Assembly (NCBI RefSeq): GCF_027912455.1
Contig: NZ_CP115446.1
Coordinates: 891,501-955,500 of the forward strand
DNA from: Aurantiacibacter sp. MUD61
GTDB taxonomy: Bacteria; Pseudomonadota; Alphaproteobacteria; Sphingomonadales; Sphingomonadaceae
DNA: 64,000 nt
Direction of reading: 5' to 3'
Part shown: piece by piece, positions 32,852 to 41,227 of the stretch
Numbering within the stretch: position 1 is the first letter of the stretch
Layout of the letters: every line of letters begins with the position of its first letter
Position numbers and translations under genes: made by a program
Notes under the pieces: generated by a model
What the model was told of the DNA's origin: nothing
Seen by the model: the letters and a program-made list of their open reading frames with translations, nothing else
Databases searched by the model: none

Positions 32852-33705
32852 GACAGGAGTATTTCTCGTAATTCAGCGTCACCATCATTCCGTGGTGGCG
32901 GCTGGCCGAAGAAGCGTTCAAACGCGATGGCTGCCTGGCCGATCAGCATGGATAGGCCGTCTATCGTTGCAAAACCCGCCTCGCGCGCGGTGCGCAAAAG
33001 TGGCGTGTCGAGCGGATGAGTCACGATATCGTAAAACACACTGCCGGGCGGGGCATGGCTTAAATCGAACGCCAGTGGATCGTGTCCGGCCATGCCGAGT
33101 GGGCTGGCGTTCACGATTAAATCAAGACAGCCCTCCCGGTCGTCGAAAGCAAAATCGGTCGGCTCGGCAAAATGTAGTAGCGGCGCTACATGGTGCTCGC
33201 CCTCAGGGTCGATCGCATCGAGCAATTCACGCGCTTTGCCCTGGCTGCGCCCGGCAATCACCAGGGTGAAGCCCTGCTCAGCAAGAGCGGCAGCAATCGC
33301 CCGCGCCGCGCCTCCTGTCCCGATGATGCGCGCCATGCGAAAATAGTGCTGCTTCGCCAGCTCGTCGCGCAGCGGCTCCAGAAAGCCTTCGACATCAGTA
33401 TTCGTGCCGATCAGCGCGCCATTATGGCGGCGGGTGACGGTGTTGACCGCGCCGACCATCTCCGCCCCGATTTCCAGCCGATCGAGCAGCGGGATGATCG
33501 CCTGCTTATGCGGCATAGTAACATTGCAACCCAGCCAATCAGCGTCATCGCGGCGCGCGGCTATATAGTCGGCCAGTCCCTCGCTCGCGACGTGATGGGC
33601 GCGATATTCTGCGTCCAATCCGAGTTTGCCGAGCCAATGATTGTGGATCGCGGGCGATTTGGATTGCGCGATGGGATCGCCGATAACTTCAGCATAGGCT
33701 GTCAC
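32848..33705 (-). CDS. aroE: Shikimate dehydrogenase
   Basis: AroE reduces 3-dehydroshikimate with NADPH in aromatic amino-acid synthesis. The 285-residue protein shows '[14 protein letters not shown]', the catalytic lysine in '[12 protein letters not shown]', 'GTNTDVEGF' and the Rossmann '[19 protein letters not shown]'. GTG 33705 is chosen because it overlaps the maf stop (GTGA); the longer frame to 33840 lies wholly inside maf and is not supported. Confidence 0.95.
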   Translation of the reverse strand: MTAYAEVIGDPIAQSKSPAIHNHWLGKLGLDAEYRAHHVASEGLADYIAARRDDADWLGCNVTMPHKQAIIPLLDRLEIGAEMVGAVNTVTRRHNGALIGTNTDVEGFLEPLRDELAKQHYFRMARIIGTGGAARAIAAALAEQGFTLVIAGRSQGKARELLDAIDPEGEHHVAPLLHFAEPTDFAFDDREGCLDLIVNASPLGMAGHDPLAFDLSHAPPGSVFYDIVTHPLDTPLLRTAREAGFATIDGLSMLIGQAAIAFERFFGQPPPRNDGDAELREILLS

Positions 33706-34283
33706 GCTGGCAGCTCCCCCAGATCGCGAAGCGCGCCGAGCACTGGCAAGAGCGGCATGCCGAGCACGGTGAAGTGATCGCCCTCGATCGCCTCGAACAA
33801 TTGCACACCCAGCGCCTCGATCCGGAAAACGCCGACGCAATAGCCGACTTCAGGCCATTCGCGTGTCAGGTAATCCTCGATGAACTCGTCCGACAGCTCG
33901 CGAACATGCAGCCGGGCGAGGGCAGCATGGCTCCAGACGATTTCGCCGCCGCGCGTAATGGCGGCGGCTGAATGCAATTCCATCACATTGCCGGAGAAGA
34001 AGCGCAGATGCTCGGCGGCATTTTCGCGACTGGTGGGTTTGTCGAAGCGGTGACCGTCCACCACGACGAGAGAGTCAGAACCCAGCACTGGCCGGTCCGC
34101 CTCTTCGACCGCCAAAGCCTTCGCCCGGGCCAGCGCGAGTGCGACTTCCGATGGCGCAGCACCTTGCAGTTGCTCCTCGATCGCGCGCTCGTCGAGATCG
34201 GCAGGTCGCGCTTCGAAGGGCACTCCGGCATCGGTCAGCATCGCCTGACGCGAGGCGGATTTGGACGCGAGGATAATGCTCAT
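33702..34283 (-). CDS. maf: Maf-family nucleotide pyrophosphatase
   Basis: Maf proteins hydrolyse non-canonical and normal nucleoside triphosphates and were first described as septum inhibitors. The 193-residue protein has '[17 protein letters not shown]', '[10 protein letters not shown]' and '[14 protein letters not shown]'. Whether it is the YhdE or YceF subtype cannot be decided here. It overlaps ppsR upstream and aroE downstream by four bases each. Confidence 0.93.
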   Translation of the reverse strand: MSIILASKSASRQAMLTDAGVPFEARPADLDERAIEEQLQGAAPSEVALALARAKALAVEEADRPVLGSDSLVVVDGHRFDKPTSRENAAEHLRFFSGNVMELHSAAAITRGGEIVWSHAALARLHVRELSDEFIEDYLTREWPEVGYCVGVFRIEALGVQLFEAIEGDHFTVLGMPLLPVLGALRDLGELPA

Positions 34284-35125
34284 ATCGGCTTCGGCCCGAC
34301 GCGCGGCGGAATATCGCGCGCCTCGCGTTCCTGATGCAGGCGGATCACCGCAGCGGCGGTCTCCTCGATAGAGCGGCGCGTGACATCGATGACCGGCCAG
34401 CCATTATCGGCGAACATACGGCGAGCAAACATCACCTCGTCCTTCACACGCCCCTCGTCGACATAGGATGTCTCGGTCTTCTCATTGAGCGACAGCAGGC
34501 GATTGCGGCGAATCTGCACCAGCCGATCCGGCGCAGTAGTCAGGCCGACAACCATCGGGTGTTTCAGTTTGTAGAGGCTTTCAGGCGGCGGGCTTTCCAC
34601 GACCAACGGGATATTGGCGACTTTGAATCCGCGATTGGCGAGATAGATGCTGGTCGGCGTTTTCGACGTGCGCGACACGCCGGCGAGGACGATGTCCGCC
34701 TCCTCCCAATTCTCCCAGCCGATGCCGTCATCATGGGCAATGGTGAACTGGATCGCATCGACACGGGCGAAATAGGCTTCGTCCATCGCGTGCTGGCGTC
34801 CGGGACGGCCCTTGGCTTCCTGGCCCAGCCGCTCTTCCAGCGCTTCGGTCACCGCATCGAGCGCCGCGACATGCTGCAGGCCGAGCGCGCGGCAGCGTTC
34901 CTCCAGATGATCGCGGATTTCCTCATTCACCAGCGTATAGAGAACAAGGCCGGGATTGGCCTTGAACTCCGAGACGATCCGCTCAAGATGCTGGCGCGAC
35001 CGCACCATGGGCCAGAAATGGCGCACAACGTCCTTGTCCTCGAACCGCGCGAGAGCGGCCTTGGCGATCATTTCCAACGTTTCACCGGTGGAATCGGACA
35101 GGAGGTGGAGGTGCAGTCTGGCCAT
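34280..35125 (-). CDS. ppsR: PEP synthase/pyruvate phosphate dikinase regulatory protein
   Basis: DUF299 proteins are bifunctional kinase/pyrophosphorylases that switch PEP synthase or PPDK by threonine phosphorylation. The 281-residue protein starts '[20 protein letters not shown]' and holds the P-loop-like '[19 protein letters not shown]'. It is the equivalent of Rickettsia RP001, which sits next to the origin. ATG 35125 fits homologues best; upstream ATGs at 35143 and 35194 are less likely. It is the first gene left of the putative oriC and heads the maf-aroE-coaE-dnaQ run. Confidence 0.93.
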   Translation of the reverse strand: MARLHLHLLSDSTGETLEMIAKAALARFEDKDVVRHFWPMVRSRQHLERIVSEFKANPGLVLYTLVNEEIRDHLEERCRALGLQHVAALDAVTEALEERLGQEAKGRPGRQHAMDEAYFARVDAIQFTIAHDDGIGWENWEEADIVLAGVSRTSKTPTSIYLANRGFKVANIPLVVESPPPESLYKLKHPMVVGLTTAPDRLVQIRRNRLLSLNEKTETSYVDEGRVKDEVMFARRMFADNGWPVIDVTRRSIEETAAAVIRLHQEREARDIPPRVGPKPI

Positions 35126-35428
35126 GTGGATATGTGCATGCATAAACCACGGGAGAGAATGGCGGACAAGGTGCGGATGTAATTCCATGCCCACTGCGGG
35201 CCGATTCGCCAGCAGGGAAGTGCGCGCAAGCGGTAATCTTTACCGCGCCTGTGAGTAGTGTGGAGAAGCTTTGCTTGACGCGGAAAGCCAACGAGTCGAT
35301 GCCTTGGTTTCGACAGTTTCATCATAAAGGATTCCGGTGATTGCGGACTTTCCCCGCAATCCACAGGCCCAACAGACAACAGAATCCTTTTATAAATAAT
35401 ATTATTTATTGGATTGGACTCAATCAGG
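35126..35428. other. Putative chromosomal replication origin (oriC)
   Basis: This gene-free interval lies between divergent ppsR (RP001 homologue) and hemE, the location of oriC in Caulobacter and proposed for Rickettsia. It contains near-consensus DnaA boxes TGTGGATAT (35125-35133) and TGTGGAGAA (35259-35267), each one mismatch from TGTGGATAA, and a weaker CAATCCACA (35357-35365). An inverted repeat GCGGTAA-TCT-TTACCGC is at 35230-35246, and an AT-rich tract at 35388-35412 could be the unwinding element. Gene direction flips here. The assignment is inference from synteny and motifs. Confidence 0.65.
35392..35409. other. AT-only 18-bp palindrome in the putative origin
   Basis: ATAAATAAT-ATTATTTAT is a perfect palindrome made only of A and T, striking in this GC-rich genome, 20-37 bp upstream of the hemE ATG. 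It could be the core of the DNA unwinding element, a hemE promoter element, or both. Confidence 0.6.
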
Positions 35429-36445
35429 ATGCCCGGACCCCTTCTCGAAAACCTGCGCGGAACCCGTACCGAGCGGCGGCCAGTCTGGCTCATGCGGCAA
35501 GCGGGACGCTACCTCCCGGAATACCGTGAGCTGAGGGCCAGCAAGGGCGGGTTTCTGGAACTGGTGTATGACAGCGAAGCGGCATCCGAGGTCACCCTCC
35601 AGCCGCTTCGCCGTTTCGATTTCGACGGGGCCATCCTGTTTTCCGATATCCTGATCGTCCCGCACGCACTGGGGCAGGATCTGTGGTTTGAAGCTGGCGA
35701 GGGGCCAAGGCTGGCTCCGCCGCTGGTGGATGGGGTCTGGCAGAATCTGGAAAAGGCCTTCCATCATTTCGATCCGGTCTATCGCACCGTGGAGCTGACC
35801 AAGGCAGAGCTGTCCGACGAGGTCACCATGCTCGGCTTCATCGGCTCGCCATGGACGGTCGCGACATACATGGTGGCTGGCCAGGGATCGAAGGATCACG
35901 GCGCGACGCGGGCTCTTGCCTATCGCGATCCGCAGGCATTCCAGTCGCTGGTCGATGCGATCGAGGCGGCGAGCCTTGAGTATCTCATCGGCCAGATCGA
36001 TGCGGGCGCAGAGGCTGTGCAATTGTTCGACAGCTGGGCGGGATCGCTCAGCCCCGCGCAATTCGAGAAATGGGTTATCGCTCCTAATGCGCGGCTGGCG
36101 GCCGCCATTCACGAAGCACGGCCCGGCGTGCCGGTGATCGGTTTTCCCAAAGGCGCGGGCGCCAAGCTTCCGGCCTATGCCCGCGAGACCGGTGTCGACG
36201 CAATCGGGATCGATGAGACGACCGATCCGGTGTGGATCAATGGCGAACTACCCTCTGAGATGCCCGTACAGGGCAATTGTGACCCGATGCAGCTGCTGGC
36301 GGGGGGTGAGGCCCTTGAGGCCCATGCGCGCGGCATCCTTGACGCTTTTTCGGAGCGTCCCCATATCTTCAATCTGGGCCACGGCATCGACAAGACCACT
36401 CCGATCGACCACGTCCACCAATTGCTGCGCGTCGTGCGCGGCTGA
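35429..36445 (+). CDS. hemE: Uroporphyrinogen decarboxylase
   Basis: HemE removes four carboxyl groups from uroporphyrinogen III to give coproporphyrinogen. The 338-residue protein begins with the signature 'RPVWLMRQAGRYLPEYRELR' and has 'FDGAILFSDILIVPHALG', 'QLFDSWAGSLSP' and 'FNLGHGI'. ATG 35429 is the standard start; a TTG at 35414 would add five residues. It is the first gene right of the putative origin, as in Caulobacter, and pairs with hemJ two genes of haem synthesis in one run. Confidence 0.95.
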   Translation: MPGPLLENLRGTRTERRPVWLMRQAGRYLPEYRELRASKGGFLELVYDSEAASEVTLQPLRRFDFDGAILFSDILIVPHALGQDLWFEAGEGPRLAPPLVDGVWQNLEKAFHHFDPVYRTVELTKAELSDEVTMLGFIGSPWTVATYMVAGQGSKDHGATRALAYRDPQAFQSLVDAIEAASLEYLIGQIDAGAEAVQLFDSWAGSLSPAQFEKWVIAPNARLAAAIHEARPGVPVIGFPKGAGAKLPAYARETGVDAIGIDETTDPVWINGELPSEMPVQGNCDPMQLLAGGEALEAHARGILDAFSERPHIFNLGHGIDKTTPIDHVHQLLRVVRG

Positions 36446-36486
36446 AGAGTGATGACGCAGGCCCAGTGATCGCGTAGACGCATCGC

Positions 36487-36930
36487 ATGCAAGAGATTCT
36501 CCTTCCCCTTTATCCCTGGCTCAAGGCAGGTCACATCATCTTCATGGTGTTCTGGATGGCGGGCCTTTTCATCCTGCCGCGGCAGATGATTTATTTGCAT
36601 CCCTACGGCGCAGATTCGCCGGAAAGCGATGTCTGGGCAGACCGGATGGGCAAGCTGCGCAAGATTATCCTGACCCCCAGCCTGATCGTCGTCTGGGTCC
36701 TAGGCCTTGCACTCATGTCCGCAATCGGCGCGCATACGCAGGGCTGGTTTCATGCCAAGCTGCTGTTGGTACTTATCCTGACCGGTTACCACGGGTGGAT
36801 GGTCGCCAAGGCCAAGGCCATGCTGCGCGGCGAGCGCCCTCTGACGGAGAAGCAATTGCGTTTGTGGGGCGAAGTGCCCGGCATCATGCTCGCGCTGATC
36901 GTCATTCTGGTGGTCGTCAAACCGTTCTGA
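36487..36930 (+). CDS. hemJ: Protoporphyrinogen oxidase HemJ
   Basis: HemJ oxidises protoporphyrinogen IX to protoporphyrin IX in the inner membrane. The 147-residue protein has four helices with the family sequence 'WLKAGHIIFMVFWMAGLFILPR' and a second histidine in 'WFHAKLLLVLILTGYHGWM'. HemJ occurs in bacteria lacking HemG and HemY. It lies 41 bases after hemE and before rho, matching the conserved alphaproteobacterial order hemE-hemJ-rho. Confidence 0.93.
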   Translation: MQEILLPLYPWLKAGHIIFMVFWMAGLFILPRQMIYLHPYGADSPESDVWADRMGKLRKIILTPSLIVVWVLGLALMSAIGAHTQGWFHAKLLLVLILTGYHGWMVAKAKAMLRGERPLTEKQLRLWGEVPGIMLALIVILVVVKPF

Positions 36931-36967
36931 TTTTCGGGTCGCCAGCCGCGGCTGAGCGATTAACGAA

Positions 36968-36996
36968 TTGACCGGCCACGGCCGCTCACATATTGA
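36968..36996 (+). promoter_or_regulatory. Candidate promoter of rho
   Basis: TTGACC (36968-36973) and TATTGA (36991-36996) are separated by exactly 17 bases, a good sigma-70-type layout. It would give a leader of roughly 100 nt before the rho ATG, room for Rho autoregulation. Confidence 0.5.
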
Positions 36997-37100
36997 ACAG
37001 ATATCCAACGGCAAAGGATCGCATATCATTTGCGACCGGGTCTGCTTTCTCCAAGCCCTGATGGCCCGCCGGCTCCCACATTGAATACGGAAATTACCAC

Positions 37101-38357
37101 ATGCATTTGAAAGAATTGAAACAGCGGACGCCGGCAGAGCTCGTCTCGATGGCTGAAGAAATGGGTGTCGAAGGCGCATCGACTATGCGCCGTCAGGACC
37201 TGATGTTCGCGATTCTCAAGGAAGTCGCCGAAGAGGGTGAGGAAATCCTCGGCATCGGCACGATCGAAGTGCTGTCCGATGGTTTCGGCTTCCTGCGTTC
37301 GCCCGAAGCGAACTATCTCGCCGGTCCTGACGATATCTACGTCTCGCCCAACCAGGTCCGCAAGATGGGCCTGCGTACGGGCGACACCGTCGAAGGCGAG
37401 ATCCGCGCTCCCAAGGATGGCGAGCGGTACTTCGCGCTGACGAAGCTGAAGCAGGTCAATTACGAAGACCCCGAAGCCGTCCGCCACCGCACCAATTTCG
37501 ATAACCTCACGCCGCTCTATCCTGATGAGCGCCTGCATCTCGATACCAAGGATCCGACGGTCAAGGACAAGTCGGCGCGCGTGATCGACCTCATTTCGCC
37601 GCAGGGTAAGGGCCAGCGTTCGCTGATCGTCGCTCCGCCGCGCACCGGTAAGACGGTGCTGCTGCAAAACATTGCCAAGGCGATTACAGACAACCATCCG
37701 GAAGTCTTCCTGCTGGTGCTGCTCGTCGATGAGCGCCCGGAAGAAGTCACCGATATGCAGCGCAGCGTAAACGGTGAAGTGATCAGCTCGACATTCGACG
37801 AGCCCGCCTCACGCCACGTGCAAGTTGCTGAAATGGTGATCGAAAAGGCGAAGCGTCTGGTCGAGCACAAGAAGGATGTCGTGATCCTGCTCGACTCGAT
37901 CACCCGTCTTGGCCGTGCTTACAACACCGTCGTTCCGAGCTCGGGAAAGGTCCTGACCGGTGGTGTCGATGCCAATGCTCTGCAGCGCCCGAAGCGCTTC
38001 TTCGGTGCGGCGCGTAACATCGAAGAAGGTGGCTCGCTCTCCATCATCGCCACCGCGCTGATCGATACCGGCAGCCGCATGGACGAAGTCATCTTCGAAG
38101 AATTCAAGGGTACGGGTAACAGCGAAATCGTCCTCGACCGCAAGGTTTCGGACAAGCGCATCTTCCCGGCGCTCGATGTCGGCAAATCCGGCACCCGAAA
38201 GGAAGAGCTGCTCGTCGACCAGGCCACGCTCAGCAAGATGTATGTCCTGCGCCGTATCCTGATGCAGATGGGCACCGTCGACGCGATGGAATTCCTGCTC
38301 GACAAGATGAAGGATTCGAAGACCAACGAAGATTTCTTCGAGACGATGAACCAATAG
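37101..38357 (+). CDS. rho: Transcription termination factor Rho
   Basis: Rho is the hexameric RNA helicase that ends transcription. The 418-residue protein has the N-terminal Rho helical segment ('[22 protein letters not shown]'), the RNA-binding cold-shock-like domain ('[13 protein letters not shown]'), the P-loop '[15 protein letters not shown]', Walker B '[16 protein letters not shown]' and Q-loop region '[22 protein letters not shown]'. It is full length. It follows hemJ in the conserved origin-proximal order. Confidence 0.97.
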   Translation: MHLKELKQRTPAELVSMAEEMGVEGASTMRRQDLMFAILKEVAEEGEEILGIGTIEVLSDGFGFLRSPEANYLAGPDDIYVSPNQVRKMGLRTGDTVEGEIRAPKDGERYFALTKLKQVNYEDPEAVRHRTNFDNLTPLYPDERLHLDTKDPTVKDKSARVIDLISPQGKGQRSLIVAPPRTGKTVLLQNIAKAITDNHPEVFLLVLLVDERPEEVTDMQRSVNGEVISSTFDEPASRHVQVAEMVIEKAKRLVEHKKDVVILLDSITRLGRAYNTVVPSSGKVLTGGVDANALQRPKRFFGAARNIEEGGSLSIIATALIDTGSRMDEVIFEEFKGTGNSEIVLDRKVSDKRIFPALDVGKSGTRKEELLVDQATLSKMYVLRRILMQMGTVDAMEFLLDKMKDSKTNEDFFETMNQ

Positions 38358-38367
38358 GCTTCAGCGG

Positions 38368-38808
38368 GTGGGGCGTGAGCCTTCCAATCTGGCGCATGTG
38401 GCGACGATTACCTCGCGCCCACATGCGCTGGTTATCGCCAGTGCCTTGGAGCACGAGGGCATACCGGTCTGGATCGACGGCGTGTGGCACGCCTCTGCCT
38501 ATCCAATATCCATCGCTCTGGGCGGTCATCGGCTGACCATTCCGGTGGCCGATCATGCTGCGGCGAGTTCGTTGATAAGAGATATGGGGCTCCCAGACGC
38601 AGAGATCGCGTCGGAGGGTCAGACCCGAGCAACCCAGCTTCTTGTCGCCCTCTTCTTGGGACCGACCCTCTTCTTTGGCATTCCCGCAGTGATCGCAGGG
38701 CTGTTGGCGCCTTTTTCACTGTTCCTGGCGTTGATTGGAATACCAACCGGGCTCCCGGTCGACCCGCGCGGTCGGAATGAATTCCACCTGGTGGAAGAAG
38801 GCGCCTAG
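38368..38808 (+). CDS. DUF2007-like protein with C-terminal hydrophobic segment
   Basis: The first 75 residues ('VATITSRPHALVIASALEHEGIPVWIDG') resemble DUF2007-type signal-transducing domains, which look like a PII-related fold. After residue about 85 comes one long hydrophobic stretch ('LLVALFLGPTLFFGIPAVIAGLLAPFSLFLALIGI') that would span the membrane once or twice. The start is uncertain: GTG 38368 or GTG 38398. It begins ten bases after rho and is likely co-transcribed. Function is unknown. Confidence 0.6.
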   Translation: MGREPSNLAHVATITSRPHALVIASALEHEGIPVWIDGVWHASAYPISIALGGHRLTIPVADHAAASSLIRDMGLPDAEIASEGQTRATQLLVALFLGPTLFFGIPAVIAGLLAPFSLFLALIGIPTGLPVDPRGRNEFHLVEEGA

Positions 38809-38817
38809 AGCTGTCGG

Positions 38818-39519
38818 TCAGGTCAAGTGCTGGTCGAAGAAAGCAGCAGTCCTGCTGTCGGCCAGTTCCGCAGCATCTTCGCTCCGCCGCTCGCCGAATT
38901 CGGTCGCGAAACCGTGGTCGAGCCCTTCGTAATCGTACAGCGTGGCCTTGGGATGTTCGTCCAACCCTTCGTGCATGGCCTTTTGCGTATGTTTGTCGAC
39001 GAATCCGTCTTCGGTCGGAATGTGCAGCATCACCGGGTTGGCGATGGCCTCTTTTTCGCCGAGCAGATTGTCTATTCCAACGCCGTAATATCCGACAGTC
39101 GCATCCACATCGGTGCGCGCTGCAGTCATAAAGGCCAGGCGGCCGCCGAGGCAGTAGCCGACCGCGCCGACTTTGCCGCTTTGGGTCAGATCGCGCACGT
39201 AATTTATGGTCGCCTGAATATCGCGAACGCCCATATCCTGATCGAAATTCCCCATCATTTCCAATGCTTTATTGAATTCGGGTTCGATATCGGGATCGAG
39301 CTCGACACCCGGTGTCAGTCGCCAGAACAGGTCGGGCGCGATCGCAAGATACCCCTCTTCGGCGAGCTTGTCGCATTTGCGGCGAATGCCCGCATTCACG
39401 CCGAAGATTTCCTGGATCACGACGATCGCTGCTTTGGCTTCGCCCTTGGGCCGCGCAATATAGGCATCGAAGCTGTCGCCATTTTCATCAAGGGTGGCAA
39501 TCGTGACCGTCTCACTCAT
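38818..39519 (-). CDS. Dienelactone hydrolase-family protein
   Basis: This 233-residue alpha/beta-hydrolase has the cysteine nucleophile in 'GAVGYCLGGRLAF', the acidic residue in 'PTEDGFVDK' and the histidine in 'LDHGFATEFGERR', the dienelactone-hydrolase triad. Such enzymes open enol-lactones in aromatic degradation, but no such pathway is here, so the substrate is unknown. The ATG at 39519 begins 'MSETVTIATLDE'; a longer frame to 39642 overlaps the divergent gene. It is the only leftward gene in the origin-to-parB run. Confidence 0.9.
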   Translation of the reverse strand: MSETVTIATLDENGDSFDAYIARPKGEAKAAIVVIQEIFGVNAGIRRKCDKLAEEGYLAIAPDLFWRLTPGVELDPDIEPEFNKALEMMGNFDQDMGVRDIQATINYVRDLTQSGKVGAVGYCLGGRLAFMTAARTDVDATVGYYGVGIDNLLGEKEAIANPVMLHIPTEDGFVDKHTQKAMHEGLDEHPKATLYDYEGLDHGFATEFGERRSEDAAELADSRTAAFFDQHLT

Positions 39520-39589
39520 ATTGGGCTCTCTCGCTGTTTGATTGTGCTCTATGCTACAATACGCAGGAGCTGGTGAAAGGTGTCCGCAG

Positions 39590-39856
39590 ATGAAGGTGAA
39601 TATTGAGATCGAGTGCACGCCGGCAGAGGCGCGTGAGTTCATGGGGCTGCCCGATGTCGAGCAGGCTAACAGGATCTACATCGAGAGCGTGACCAAGGCG
39701 ATGCAGGGCGCCACGAATGTCGAACAGATGGAAGAATATGCCAAACAGCTTGCGCCGATGGGACAGATGGGAATGCAGATGTTCCAGAGCTTTGTCGAAG
39801 GTGTTAGCAAGAGTGCAGGCGCGGGTAGCGCCAAACCCAAGGGTTCGAGCAGCTAA
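39590..39856 (+). CDS. DUF6489-family small protein
   Basis: This 88-residue protein begins 'MKVNIEIECTPAEAREFMGLPDVEQANRIYIESV', a pattern I recognise as DUF6489 of sphingomonads, and ends with a serine- and lysine-rich tail. It is probably cytosolic and helical in the middle ('MEEYAKQLAPMGQMGMQMFQSF'). Function is unknown. It lies 11 bases before mnmE in the origin-proximal cluster, so it may share expression with tRNA modification. Confidence 0.75.
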   Translation: MKVNIEIECTPAEAREFMGLPDVEQANRIYIESVTKAMQGATNVEQMEEYAKQLAPMGQMGMQMFQSFVEGVSKSAGAGSAKPKGSSS

Positions 39857-39867
39857 AGTACTGAGAA

Positions 39868-41142
39868 ATGGCGACGATTTTCGCGTTATCGAGCGGTGCG
39901 CCGCCCGCCGGTATCGGTGTTGTCCGTATTACCGGCCCGCAGACGCGCGCGGCCTTGGAGGCGGTGACGGGCACCGTCCCTGAAGCCCGATTTATGCGAC
40001 GCGCCATTTTTCGCAACGCGGACGGCGAAGCGCTTGACGATGGTCTGATCGTGTTCTTTCCCGGTCCGCGTTCGGTGACGGGGGAGGATCTGGGCGAATT
40101 GCATTGCCACGGTGGCCGCGCAGTCATTGCGGCGGTCGAAAAGGCACTGTCTGCGGTGGAAGGGTGCCGAAGGGCGCAGCCCGGTGAGTTTACCCGCCGC
40201 GCCTTTGCCAATGGACGTATCGACCTTTCGGAAGCCGAGGGGCTTGCAGACCTGCTCTCTGCGGAAACGGAAATTCAGCGACAAAGTGCAATGGCGATGG
40301 CAGGCGGAGCACTGTCCGCTCAGGTCGAGGGCTGGCGGGAACGGCTGCTCGCATTGTCTGCGCAAGTAGAAGCTGCGCTCGATTTCGATGATGAGGACGA
40401 TGTTTCGGAATTGCCCGAGAGTTTCGGCGCGGGTGTCTCTGCTCTGCAGAACGATATCGATGCAGCACTCGATGCCCCGCACGCTGAAGTGCTGAAAGAA
40501 GGCTATCGCGTCGCTTTGGCGGGCCCGCCGAATGCGGGGAAATCCACCCTCTTCAACGCTCTGACAGAGAGCGAGGCGGCGATAACCGCAGAAATCCCCG
40601 GCACGACGCGCGATGTGCTGACCCAGTCGGTCGCTCTTGGCGGCATTCCCTTCACCTTCGTCGATATGGCTGGCTTGCGCGTACCGGGTGAGGATCGGAT
40701 CGAAGCCATCGGTATCGAGCGCGCCGCTGCTGAAATAGCAAAGGCGGACCTGACGCTCTGGCTTGGGGCGGAGGGCGAGGGGCCGCCCTATGCTTGGGAA
40801 ATAGAGGCGCAAGCCGACCGTGAGGGCCATACACGAAAGAGCAATCCCCAGTGCCGGCTGTCTGCTCGCACGGGGGAGGGTATGGCGGAGTTGCGGCACT
40901 TGCTCATTGCGCGCGCTTCGGAGGCTATGCCGAAACCGGGATCTGTTGCGCTTAATGCGAGGCAGAGAGAGCGATTGTCCGATATTTCCGCTGCTCTCAC
41001 GTCCTGTGCCGATTTGTATGACCCTCTGCTGATCGCCGAGAATTTGCGGCAAGCGAGATCGGCTCTGGATGCCCTCGTAGGGCGTACATCGACCGAAGAC
41101 GTCCTCGACGCACTCTTTGGGCGCTTTTGCATCGGCAAATGA
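39868..41142 (+). CDS. mnmE: tRNA modification GTPase MnmE
   Basis: MnmE works with MnmG to modify uridine 34 of certain tRNAs. The 424-residue protein has the formyl-THF domain ('[19 protein letters not shown]'), helical domain, G1 '[15 protein letters not shown]', G2 'GTTRDV', G3 'DMAGLR' and the C-terminal 'FGRFCIGK'. The G4 guanine motif NKxD is not present where expected; 'EAQAD' takes its place. Its stop codon is the first triplet of the extended parS palindrome at 41140. mnmG and rsmG follow, as in other alphaproteobacteria. Confidence 0.94.
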   Translation: MATIFALSSGAPPAGIGVVRITGPQTRAALEAVTGTVPEARFMRRAIFRNADGEALDDGLIVFFPGPRSVTGEDLGELHCHGGRAVIAAVEKALSAVEGCRRAQPGEFTRRAFANGRIDLSEAEGLADLLSAETEIQRQSAMAMAGGALSAQVEGWRERLLALSAQVEAALDFDDEDDVSELPESFGAGVSALQNDIDAALDAPHAEVLKEGYRVALAGPPNAGKSTLFNALTESEAAITAEIPGTTRDVLTQSVALGGIPFTFVDMAGLRVPGEDRIEAIGIERAAAEIAKADLTLWLGAEGEGPPYAWEIEAQADREGHTRKSNPQCRLSARTGEGMAELRHLLIARASEAMPKPGSVALNARQRERLSDISAALTSCADLYDPLLIAENLRQARSALDALVGRTSTEDVLDALFGRFCIGK

Positions 41143-41167
41143 ACATGTTCCACGTGGAACATGTTCA
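41140..41167. other. parS site 1, core at 41146-41161
   Basis: The core TGTTCCACGTGGAACA is a perfect 16-bp palindrome matching the conserved ParB-binding parS. The symmetry continues for six more bases on each side, giving a 28-bp perfect palindrome. It includes the mnmE stop codon and lies before mnmG. ParB is encoded 3.3 kb downstream. Confidence 0.9.
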
Positions 41168-41227
41168 CTTCGACAGCGTACGAAGAGACCTTTTGACCTC
41201 CTAGGCGAAGAGCATTATTTGGGGTCC

